From NCBI GenBank assembly GCA_964013895.1, contig CAXGYF010000004.1, positions 8,512 to 72,511 of the forward strand: a stretch of DNA of 64,000 bases, read 5' to 3'. The notes beneath the pieces are model-generated. The model had not been told where the DNA came from, searched no databases, and saw nothing but the letters and a program-made list of their open reading frames with translations. The stretch is from MedAcidi-G1 sp002713545 (GTDB lineage Bacteria; Actinomycetota; Acidimicrobiia; Acidimicrobiales; MedAcidi-G1). Positions 41,661-49,699 of the stretch are shown here, one piece after another. A program made the translations under genes and the position numbers. Each line of letters starts with the position of its first letter. Positions within the stretch are counted from its first letter, which is position 1.

Positions 41661-42500
41661 ATGATTAAAGACTTTCTAAAGAAAAGCACTAATCCGAAGG
41701 CTGACTCTTCCCTGCCCACAATGAGCCTAAAAACAGGGATGAAATGGTGGTTAGAGATAGCACTCATACTCTTCTTTTATTTAATTTACTCTTTCGCCCG
41801 TAATCAATTCGGTTCAGCAAGCGTGTCGCCAAGTAAAGCTTTAGAAAATGCTGAGATGATTATTGATTTAGAAAAATCAATAGGAACCTTCAAGGAACTT
41901 CAAATACAGAATTTTTTCATCGAATGGACTTGGTTTATTCAATTCTGGAATGTTTTTTATGGAACTTTTCATTTTGGGGTAACAATTTTTGCGCTGGTTT
42001 GGCTGTACATAAAGTTTCCATCGAAATACTCACGACAACGATTCTTTCTTTTAAGCTCGACTGGTACTGCACTAATTGGATTTAGCCTTTTTCCTTTAAT
42101 GCCCCCCCGTCTTCTTTCTAATTGTGGGGAGTTTGGAGCATGTTTAACTGGTGCATACCCTTTTGTTGACACTCTTTCAGAAGTTGGAGGTCTTTGGTCT
42201 TTTGACTCCGGGACTATGCAGAAAGTAAGCAATCAATTTGCCGCAATGCCAAGCCTTCATTTTGCCTGGTCTCTCTGGTGCGCCATAGCCTTATACCCAA
42301 TCTTAAAAAGTCGAAGATTGAAACTGTTGATTTGTTTATACCCGGCAGCCACTACTTTCTCCGTAATAGTTACTGCTAATCATTACTGGGTTGACGTTTT
42401 AGGAGGCGTCATGTCTCTGGGATTAGGGTTTTATATAACAGAAATCTTGATGTCGTCAAAAATACGACTTATGCCTTCGTCCTTTCGAAGAAATACTTAA
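41661..42500 (+). CDS. PAP2-family membrane phosphatase (AUR1-type)
   Basis: A 279-residue protein with about six membrane helices. The catalytic segments are AAMPSLHFAWSLWCAIALYP (about 193-212), containing the nucleophile-side Ser-x-His motif, and VTANHYWVDVLGGVMSLGLG (about 232-251) with the second His and the Asp. The first motif (KxxxxxxRP) is replaced by PLMPPRLLSNCG, as in the inositolphosphorylceramide-synthase-like branch. It probably dephosphorylates or transfers a phospholipid head group. The start is 14 nt after the thioesterase. Confidence 0.85.
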   Translation: MIKDFLKKSTNPKADSSLPTMSLKTGMKWWLEIALILFFYLIYSFARNQFGSASVSPSKALENAEMIIDLEKSIGTFKELQIQNFFIEWTWFIQFWNVFYGTFHFGVTIFALVWLYIKFPSKYSRQRFFLLSSTGTALIGFSLFPLMPPRLLSNCGEFGACLTGAYPFVDTLSEVGGLWSFDSGTMQKVSNQFAAMPSLHFAWSLWCAIALYPILKSRRLKLLICLYPAATTFSVIVTANHYWVDVLGGVMSLGLGFYITEILMSSKIRLMPSSFRRNT

Positions 42501-42578
42501 ATAAAAGCAGTTGGGATATGGAAAACTCTTGCTGTCTTCTAAAATTAAGCAGACGATATTTGTCCTGACGTAGAAAGA

Positions 42579-44420
42579 ATGGCTTTGGTTTTAGACTCAA
42601 TCAATTTCCCCGAAGACCTCAGTGACCTCAACTCGGAAGAGTTGGAAACTCTGTCTTCAGAAATCCGAACACTTCTTGTTGAAACGGTAGAGAATAACGG
42701 CGGTCATCTTGGTTCAAACCTAGGAATCGTAGAATTGACATTAGCTTTGCATCGCGTATTTGATTCCCCTAACGACACGATTCTTTGGGATACAGGTCAT
42801 CAAACTTACGTTCACAAAATTCTTACGGGACGAAAAAAAGAGTTCACTAATCTTCGCTTACCGGATGGGATTTCCGGATATCCGTCCCGAGAAGAGTCAC
42901 CACACGACTGGATAGAGAATTCTCATGCCTCAACTGTGCTTTCTTATGCTCATGGTCTTGCCTCTGCATACTCTTTGTCAGATGATCAGCGGCGTGTTGT
43001 AGCTGTAATTGGGGATGGCTCTCTTACAGGAGGTATGGCTTTTGAAGGTCTTAACAATCTAGGTCATAGTGGGAAAAAGGTAACAATAATTCTTAATGAC
43101 AACGGCCGTTCATACGCTCCGACCATAAGTCGACTATCAGAAAGCCTTATAAGAATCCGATCAAATCCAACTTATATGAGGAGACAACGTCGTTTAGAAA
43201 AAATGGCTGAAAGTATTCCATGGGTAGGAGAAATCCTAGAACGAGGGATTAGCGCTACCAAAGCGGCCATAAGAGAAATGTTCGAACCTCCTGCATTCTT
43301 TGAGGCCTTAGGAATTACATATTTGGGCCCTTTTGATGGACACAATATTGAAGAAATTGAACAAGCATTAAGTAACGCTGTTGAATTTGAGGGACCGGTT
43401 GTTGTTCACGCACTTACCCAAAAGGGAAGGGGTCACGCACCAGCCGAACAAGACTCGATCAAACATATGCACGACACTTCTGGTATGAAATCGGGTAGCT
43501 ACACAGAAGCTTTTTCCGAAGCTATTGTTAAGGCGGGTGAATCAAATTCGAAAGTAGTTGCCATTACAGCCGCCATGCCTGATTCAACAGGCCTTCTTTC
43601 ATTCAGAGAAAGATTCCCCGAACGCTGTTTTGACGTTGGTATTGCCGAGCAGCATGCTGTAACTGCAGCTGCTGGCATGGCCATGGGCGGTTTAAGGCCC
43701 GTAATAGCTGTATATTCAACTTTTCTTACTAGAGCTATCGATCAAATAAATCTTGACGTTGGGCTCCATGAACTTCCAGTAATTTTCTGTATCGATAGAG
43801 CTGGTGTTACAGGTGACGATGGAGCTTCCCATCATGGTCTTCTTGACATATCACTTCTTTCAAAGGTTCCAAAAATGAAAATTTTTGCACCCTCTTCATA
43901 CCAAGAGCTGCAGCAAATGCTCGAGGATGCACTTGACATCACAGAAGGGCCCATTGCAATCCGTTGGCCAAAAACTCCTGCTCCACAGGTTGAATGGACA
44001 GAAGTTGGAACTGGCGTAGAGTCGCGAAAAGTAACTGAAAGCAATGGCGACACCAAAGAAGTGTGCATTTTGGCTGCAGGGAAAATGCTCTCCGAAGCTG
44101 TCGCTGCGTCAGAACAGCTCAAAGATATCGGAGTAACTGTTTGGGACCCTCGAATTATCAGTCCTCTAAATACAGAAATGCTTGATGATGCTAAAAAACA
44201 CAAACTGGTCGTAACTATTGAGGATGGTTACATAGAAGGGGGTTTCGGATCTGCCGTTCTGGAGCGCTTAAATCGAGAAAAGTCAGATTGTCGAGTCATC
44301 AATCTGGGTGTTCCTCTTTCTTTCCACTCCCACAACAAACCAGACGATTTACTCTCCTCATTTGGTCTTGACTCAACAGGAATAGCCGAAAAGATAAGAG
44401 AAACTATTTCTGAGTTCTAA
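42579..44420 (+). CDS. dxs: 1-deoxy-D-xylulose-5-phosphate synthase
   Basis: A 613-residue thiamine diphosphate enzyme that begins the MEP isoprenoid pathway from pyruvate and glyceraldehyde-3-phosphate. It has DTGHQTYVHKILTGR with the active-site His, the ThDP motif GDGSLTGGMAFEGLNN (about 145-160), AEQHAVTAAAGMAMGG with the catalytic Glu (about 355), and DRAGVTGDDGASHHGLLD. The C-terminal transketolase-like domain ends normally. It stands alone on the plus strand and ends 6 nt before the convergent nfuA-like gene. Confidence 0.96.
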   Translation: MALVLDSINFPEDLSDLNSEELETLSSEIRTLLVETVENNGGHLGSNLGIVELTLALHRVFDSPNDTILWDTGHQTYVHKILTGRKKEFTNLRLPDGISGYPSREESPHDWIENSHASTVLSYAHGLASAYSLSDDQRRVVAVIGDGSLTGGMAFEGLNNLGHSGKKVTIILNDNGRSYAPTISRLSESLIRIRSNPTYMRRQRRLEKMAESIPWVGEILERGISATKAAIREMFEPPAFFEALGITYLGPFDGHNIEEIEQALSNAVEFEGPVVVHALTQKGRGHAPAEQDSIKHMHDTSGMKSGSYTEAFSEAIVKAGESNSKVVAITAAMPDSTGLLSFRERFPERCFDVGIAEQHAVTAAAGMAMGGLRPVIAVYSTFLTRAIDQINLDVGLHELPVIFCIDRAGVTGDDGASHHGLLDISLLSKVPKMKIFAPSSYQELQQMLEDALDITEGPIAIRWPKTPAPQVEWTEVGTGVESRKVTESNGDTKEVCILAAGKMLSEAVAASEQLKDIGVTVWDPRIISPLNTEMLDDAKKHKLVVTIEDGYIEGGFGSAVLERLNREKSDCRVINLGVPLSFHSHNKPDDLLSSFGLDSTGIAEKIRETISEF

Positions 44421-44426
44421 TAAGAC

Positions 44427-45029
44427 TTAAGAATAAAAAGGCTGTTCGCCCGAGCTGTGATCAGTTACATCAACAACATCTTTTATTTCAGGTACCGCTT
44501 CTAGAATTGATGCTCTAATACCTTCGGTTAATGTCGCCTGACTCATAGCACACCCTTGACAACCGCCCCCCATGGACACGTGAGCAGTTGAACCTTCCAC
44601 ACCTACAAGGGTCGCAAAACCACCATGCGAAGCAAGCGCTGGGTTAACTTTTTGCTCTAAAAGCTGATTGATCCTGTCGGGAACATCACCTGTTAACTCC
44701 AATTCCCCTATATCACCGAGCGGATTTGGCCTATTAGGGTTTCGTATGACCAGACCACCTTGATCGGCGTTTTGTGGGATGTCAAGTGTGGCTCCAGCTA
44801 ATTTATCCTTGCTCGCCGAGGGAATAATCACCGTCAATTCACCTACTTCATATGAAATATCTTCATCATCCAATTCTTCTACGGGAACGAATGCCAAATC
44901 GTACGAGTACTCAACGCCGGATACTCCGCTAACAGCAACTCTCAGACCCAGTTTTTCTGCATCTGACTCTTCTGATCGAACGGCTAGAACTTTCACCGAA
45001 GCTTCTTCACTTATTTCAAGAATTGACAC
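44427..45029 (-). CDS. NfuA-type Fe-S cluster carrier
   Basis: A 200-residue protein. The N-terminal A-type-like domain (about 1-95) starts with LEISEEASVKVLAVRSEE and lacks the cysteines of true A-type carriers. The C-terminal NifU domain (about 118-190) has NPALASHGGFATLVG and the cluster-binding MGGGCQGCAMSQATL with Cys-x2-Cys. NfuA passes [4Fe-4S] clusters to target enzymes such as radical SAM proteins. It is encoded alone on the minus strand, between dxs and the crotonase gene. Confidence 0.92.
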   Translation of the reverse strand: MSILEISEEASVKVLAVRSEESDAEKLGLRVAVSGVSGVEYSYDLAFVPVEELDDEDISYEVGELTVIIPSASKDKLAGATLDIPQNADQGGLVIRNPNRPNPLGDIGELELTGDVPDRINQLLEQKVNPALASHGGFATLVGVEGSTAHVSMGGGCQGCAMSQATLTEGIRASILEAVPEIKDVVDVTDHSSGEQPFYS

Positions 45030-45119
45030 TTTTCCCCCTTACGCGAAGTTTCACTATTAAATCCTAACTTGAAGAAACTTAGTTTCAATTCTACGTGAAG
45101 AAGACGATAGATTTCGAGT

Positions 45120-45818
45120 ATGGAATCTACAACTGTGCAAGTCAGATACGAAAATGAAATCGCAATTTTGGAATTGGACGATGGGAAAGCAAATGCTCTA
45201 GGTCACGATGCAATAGGTTCTCTGGTTGAAAAACTAGACGAAGTTCAAGATGCTGGGGCAGTCGTAATATCAGGTAGACCTGGAAAATTTTCAGCGGGTT
45301 TTGACCTTGCGGTTATGAAATCAGGCGAGGATGCCGCACGAGAAATGTTAAGGAGTGGAGTGGAACTATTTCTCAAGTGCTACTCATTTCCAAGGCCAAT
45401 CGTTGCTGCTTGCACCGGACATGCTTTAGCTGCAGGAGCCATTTTGTTGATGTCTTGTGATTTAAGGATTGGAGCAAAAGGAGAATTTAAGATAGGTCTA
45501 CCAGAACTTGCTATTGGTATGTCACTACCTTTTTTCGCAACCGAACTTGCGAGAGATCGTATTTCAAAACGACATTTCACTAAAGCAACTGCGCTTGGAC
45601 AAACATTTGATCCGGAAAGTGCATGCGATGCCGGATTTCTTGACGAGATCGTCGCTCCAGATGAAGTGCTTTCTACTGCACTAGCCAGAGCAGAATCTTT
45701 TAAATCAATTGGAAAAACTCAGCTTTCTCTTACGCGTTCCACATCGAGAGGGGAAACCATAAAAAGAATAGAAGACAGCCTTGAAACAGATCTAAGTCTT
45801 TTTGTGGTTAGCCAATAA
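45120..45818 (+). CDS. Enoyl-CoA hydratase/isomerase family protein (short crotonase)
   Basis: A 232-residue crotonase, at the short end of the family. The segments EIAILELDDGKANALGHDAI, GRPGKFSAGFDLAVMKSG and AACTGHALAAGAILLMSCD are typical; the second oxyanion-hole glycine lies in GHALAAGA. The next block KIGLPELAIGMSLPFFATEL lacks the paired Glu residues of classical hydratases (the Glu in PELA remains). It could be an isomerase or a hydrolase. It stands 7 nt before hemH in the same direction, so the two may share a transcript. Confidence 0.88.
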   Translation: MESTTVQVRYENEIAILELDDGKANALGHDAIGSLVEKLDEVQDAGAVVISGRPGKFSAGFDLAVMKSGEDAAREMLRSGVELFLKCYSFPRPIVAACTGHALAAGAILLMSCDLRIGAKGEFKIGLPELAIGMSLPFFATELARDRISKRHFTKATALGQTFDPESACDAGFLDEIVAPDEVLSTALARAESFKSIGKTQLSLTRSTSRGETIKRIEDSLETDLSLFVVSQ

Positions 45819-45825
45819 AACTTTT

Positions 45826-46839
45826 ATGAACAAGGTGTATGACGCTCTTTTTTTAGTATCTTTTGGGGGTCCCGAGAGTCCTGAGGAAATCAAACCTTTT
45901 CTTGAAAGGATTACAGAGGGTAAAAATATTCCCTCTAATCGTCTCGAAGAAATAGCTCAGCGTTATGAAACAGTAGGTGGTGTTTCTCCTTTAAATGCCA
46001 ACATGCGCGACATAAAGGAAAAACTTGAAATAGAAATAAAAAATCGAGATATAGATATTCCAATTTTTCTCGGATACAGAAATGTTGACCCTCTGATTAG
46101 CAACACAGTAAATGAAATGAAGGATTCGGGTGTCTCTAAGTGTTTGGTGTGGCTTTCATCTCCCTACAGTTCCTACAGTTCTTGCCGGCAGTACACCGAA
46201 AACATAGAAAATGCTTGCTCCCACATTAAAAATGCTCCACAAACAGAACAAATAAGACGTCATCATGACCACCCTGGATTGATAGAACCCGCTGCCGACT
46301 GTCTTCGATCAGCAATTGACGAGATCCCCAGCGCTCTAAGAGATGAAACTGTATTGCTTTTTTCGGCTCATAGCCTTCCAGTGAGCATGGCTGAAACATG
46401 TCGATATGAATCTGAAATTAATGAAGCTGCATCGCTTGTCGCTAATAAGGTGGATCCCGATAAACGCTTACGTAGAGAGGTAGTTTGGCAATCACGAAGC
46501 GGACCTCCTTCTATTCCTTGGTTAGAACCTGATATAAATGACAAATTGGATCAACTGGCTTCTGAAGGTGTGAAAGCAGTTGTAGTTTCTCCTATTGGAT
46601 TTCCAGTAGAGAACTTTGAGATTCTCTGGGATCTTGATTTCGAGGCCTCAAACAAAGCGGCATCACTAGGGATGGCTTTCAGTCGGGCTAACTCCGTCAA
46701 CAATGATTCAAGATTTATAAGTATGATTGCTGATCTACTATGCGAGAGGATCGACAAACCCACACTCGCCGTATCTGCTTTGGGCAGCTTAAAAATCGCA
46801 CCAAAAAAGTGTGAAAAAGACTGTTGCCCCAACAAATAA
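45826..46839 (+). CDS. hemH: Ferrochelatase (coproporphyrin III type, actinobacterial)
   Basis: A 337-residue protein from ATG at 45826 (an upstream in-frame start at 45802 runs into the crotonase gene). It inserts iron into a porphyrin. The active-site His is in FSAHSLPVSM (about 183-192) and the opposite acidic residue in PIGFPVENFEILWDLD (about 262-277). YSSYSSCRQY contains a Cys, and the C-terminus has CEKDCCPNK. These four cysteines match the [2Fe-2S] cluster of actinobacterial enzymes, which in that phylum generally work as coproporphyrin ferrochelatases (CpfC). Confidence 0.93.
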   Translation: MNKVYDALFLVSFGGPESPEEIKPFLERITEGKNIPSNRLEEIAQRYETVGGVSPLNANMRDIKEKLEIEIKNRDIDIPIFLGYRNVDPLISNTVNEMKDSGVSKCLVWLSSPYSSYSSCRQYTENIENACSHIKNAPQTEQIRRHHDHPGLIEPAADCLRSAIDEIPSALRDETVLLFSAHSLPVSMAETCRYESEINEAASLVANKVDPDKRLRREVVWQSRSGPPSIPWLEPDINDKLDQLASEGVKAVVVSPIGFPVENFEILWDLDFEASNKAASLGMAFSRANSVNNDSRFISMIADLLCERIDKPTLAVSALGSLKIAPKKCEKDCCPNK

Positions 46840-46942
46840 TCAAAAAATACTAATTTGTTGTTATAAAGTCGGCAAAAATATGCTTTTTACCGTTCTAGGG
46901 TCCACTGTCACGTTCAGTTGGCAAGGTAATTTTGAGTTGCCG

Positions 46943-47254
46943 ATGAATCACGCTCAAATTGCTAAAGAAGCCTTAAATATGCGCATAGCAACCCTGTCCT
47001 CAAATATTGCAAATGGGTTGCTTTTGGACACAGGAAAAGCAGGTGAACTCCTGGCCGCCTGCGGGGACCCTAGTGTTGATAAAGCAATAAGGAATCTAGG
47101 TGATACTTGGCAAGAAGCTGGTCTTCCACCTGAATCTATTGAAAAGCCTTGGACAGAAGCGCAAATAAAAAATCTTATATCAGTGGGAGGCAACGAACTC
47201 CTAGACATTTTGGATGAACTTGTAAATGGAATCACCCGCTGCAAGATCCATTAA
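46943..47254 (+). CDS. Uncharacterised small protein, 103 aa
   Basis: I do not recognise the family. Between ferrochelatase and the topoisomerase gene a frame is open from 46811; starts at 46811, 46880 and 46943 are possible. The first overlaps hemH, and the N-terminal residues before 46943 (hydrophobic, Cys-rich) look non-coding, so I prefer ATG at 46943. The protein begins MNHAQIAKEALNMRIATLSS and has no signal peptide or cysteine cluster. It contains DTWQEAGLPPESIEKPWTEA and ends with an amphipathic helix. It lies 20 nt before the topoisomerase gene on the same strand. Confidence 0.5.
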   Translation: MNHAQIAKEALNMRIATLSSNIANGLLLDTGKAGELLAACGDPSVDKAIRNLGDTWQEAGLPPESIEKPWTEAQIKNLISVGGNELLDILDELVNGITRCKIH

Positions 47255-47274
47255 TTTAAAACTTTGGAGCAGAC

Positions 47275-49692
47275 ATGAATAAACAACAAAAACTTTTGCC
47301 GGATGAAATTAACTTTGCAAAAGAGATAGTCGGAGTACCTGTCGAAGAGGAGATGCAAGAATCCTTCCTTGCTTATTCACTTTCCGTTATTACATCTAGA
47401 GCTATACCTGATGTCAAAGATGGTTTGAAGCCAGTTCAGCGAAGGATTCTCTACACGATGCTGAGAATGGGACTTAGACCGGAAAATCCACATCGTAAAA
47501 GTGCCAGAGTCGTAGGCGACACTATGGGTCGTTATCACCCGCACGGTGACGCAGCTATTTACGACGCTCTCGTGCGGATGGGGCAGGATTTCTCTCGTGG
47601 AATGACGCTCGTAGATAAACAAGGCAATTTTGGTTCTCTTGATGATCCGCCTGCTGCGCCTCGCTACACAGAATGCCGGCTTGCAGAAACTGCAATGGAG
47701 ATGCTCAGGGAGATTGATGAAGATACAGTCGATTTTCGACCCACTTATGATGGGGAAAGCGAAGAACCTACTTGTTTGCCTGCACTCTTACCAAACCTTC
47801 TAGTTAACGGCACTTCAGGTATAGCTGTCGGTATGGCGACCAATATGCCTACTCATAATCTTGTAGAAGTTGGTGCTGCGATTTCTTTAATAATGAAAAA
47901 AAGACGACCAAAACCGACGATAAGCGAAATTATGGATGTCATACCCGGACCCGATTTCCCCAGTGGAGGAATAGTCATAAATGACAACCTTGAGGAAATA
48001 TACAAAACCGGAAAAGGAACGATAAGAATTCGCGCAAAGGCGCACGTTGAACCTTCTGGAAAAAACCGACAGGCAGTTGTCATAACTGAGCTCCCCTATT
48101 TGGTGGGTCCTGAAAGAGTAATAAGCAAACTTAAAGAACTCAACGAAGCCAGCAAGCTCAATGGAGTAATGGATTTTAAAAATTTGTCTGATCGTGAATC
48201 AGGTTTAAAAATACAAATAACTGTAAAACCAGGCCACAATCCACAGGCTGTTCTTGCTGACCTCTACAAAATGACCCCGCTTGAGGAAACATTTAGCATT
48301 AACAATGTCGTTTTAGTGGATGGCGAACCTCGCACTTTAGGCATATACGACCTATGCGATTATTACATAAAGCACCGTTTACAAGTCGTAGTCAGAAGAA
48401 CAAAATACCGACTCTCTCAGGCAAAAGCCCGACTTAACATCGTTAAGGGACTCCTGATCGCACTTGACTCAATTGATGAAGTTGTCTCAATAATAAGAAA
48501 ATCTGAAGATACGGCTGAGGCACGAAATGCTTTGATGAAAAAATTTAAATTAACACAACTACAAACGGACCATATCCTCGACATGCCTTTGAAAAGACTC
48601 ACGGCATTAGAAAAAAGAAAGTTAGAAGAAGAGCAAGCTGAATTGAAAAAAGCTATAACTGGTTTCAACACCCTACTTAAATCAGACACTCGTCAAAAAA
48701 CACTTGTGATCAAAGAGTTAGATGAAGTCGTTCAGCAATTTGGAAGAGAACGTCGCACCGAAATAATCAGTTCAGATGACTTGCCGGTATTCGAAACTAC
48801 GGAAGTAGACGAAGACATAGAAGACGAACCTTGTGTTGTCACTCTCTCATCTTCCGGTCAAATAGGAAGATTAGGCGTGGATGGGGCCAAGAAAGCCAGC
48901 CCAGGAAGACATGACATACTTCTTGCATCTCTCCTCACAAGCACCACATCAACTGTTACTGCTGTTACTTCTGAGGGACGAGCCCTTCACGTCCTTGCTG
49001 CTGAACTAGTAGATGCTTCTGGAAGAACGCGTGGCGGAAGTGCTACCCAGCTTTTTGGCACGAATAAAGGTGAAATAATCCAGACGATTTTGACAAATTC
49101 AAAAGAACATCTTGTATTAGTAACTGAGAGTGGTGTAATTAAACGACTAACGACTGAAGAGATACAGAAAACTCAAAACGCAAAGCAAATAATAAAGCTA
49201 AAACCAGGTGACCGTGTTGCTAGCGCTTTCTGCGCTCCTGACAAAATTGATATTGGAATAACCGCTTCTGATGGACAATTCCTAAGAATGCCGATTTCTA
49301 GTGTAAGTATCCAAGGCAGAGGTGCAGCGGGGGTTGCTGGAATGAAATTAAAAAATGGTTCGATAATAGTAGCTGCAGAGGCCATCCTTGGAGATGACTT
49401 CGTGACTACTGTCTTCAGTAATCAAACTGCGAAAGTAACTCCGGTTGCAGAATTTGAATCAAGAGGACGTAACGGAGTCGGTGTCCGCATAACAAAGATT
49501 GCTGAAGACTCAAAAGTAACGATTGCTAAAATCGGGCCTCTGACAAATCTTCTTGCTGTAATGGCTACGGACGATGACCCAAAAAAACCTGATCCAAACC
49601 CTGTCCAACTTTTACTCGAGTCAAGCAAAAGGGACCTAGTGGGTACAACAACCGAAAGACAGATTCTTACTCTTGGAGTAAGCAGGTGGTGA
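47275..49692 (+). CDS. parC: Type IIA DNA topoisomerase subunit A (ParC/GyrA-like)
   Basis: An 805-residue protein that would make the DNA-cleaving half of a type IIA topoisomerase. The catalytic Tyr is in AAPRYTECRLAETA (about 122-135), preceded by the winged-helix part KSARVVGDTMGRYHPHGDAA with the quinolone-determining region. The C-terminal domain (about 500-800) has repeated blades, but no clear GyrA-box (QRRGGKG); the closest blocks are GRTRGGSATQLF and SIQGRGAAGVAG. This favours topoisomerase IV over gyrase. GGAG lies 5 nt before ATG. The B-type subunit follows after 7 nt, reversing the usual gyrB-gyrA order. Confidence 0.87.
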   Translation: MNKQQKLLPDEINFAKEIVGVPVEEEMQESFLAYSLSVITSRAIPDVKDGLKPVQRRILYTMLRMGLRPENPHRKSARVVGDTMGRYHPHGDAAIYDALVRMGQDFSRGMTLVDKQGNFGSLDDPPAAPRYTECRLAETAMEMLREIDEDTVDFRPTYDGESEEPTCLPALLPNLLVNGTSGIAVGMATNMPTHNLVEVGAAISLIMKKRRPKPTISEIMDVIPGPDFPSGGIVINDNLEEIYKTGKGTIRIRAKAHVEPSGKNRQAVVITELPYLVGPERVISKLKELNEASKLNGVMDFKNLSDRESGLKIQITVKPGHNPQAVLADLYKMTPLEETFSINNVVLVDGEPRTLGIYDLCDYYIKHRLQVVVRRTKYRLSQAKARLNIVKGLLIALDSIDEVVSIIRKSEDTAEARNALMKKFKLTQLQTDHILDMPLKRLTALEKRKLEEEQAELKKAITGFNTLLKSDTRQKTLVIKELDEVVQQFGRERRTEIISSDDLPVFETTEVDEDIEDEPCVVTLSSSGQIGRLGVDGAKKASPGRHDILLASLLTSTTSTVTAVTSEGRALHVLAAELVDASGRTRGGSATQLFGTNKGEIIQTILTNSKEHLVLVTESGVIKRLTTEEIQKTQNAKQIIKLKPGDRVASAFCAPDKIDIGITASDGQFLRMPISSVSIQGRGAAGVAGMKLKNGSIIVAAEAILGDDFVTTVFSNQTAKVTPVAEFESRGRNGVGVRITKIAEDSKVTIAKIGPLTNLLAVMATDDDPKKPDPNPVQLLLESSKRDLVGTTTERQILTLGVSRW

Positions 49693-49699
49693 AAATAAT

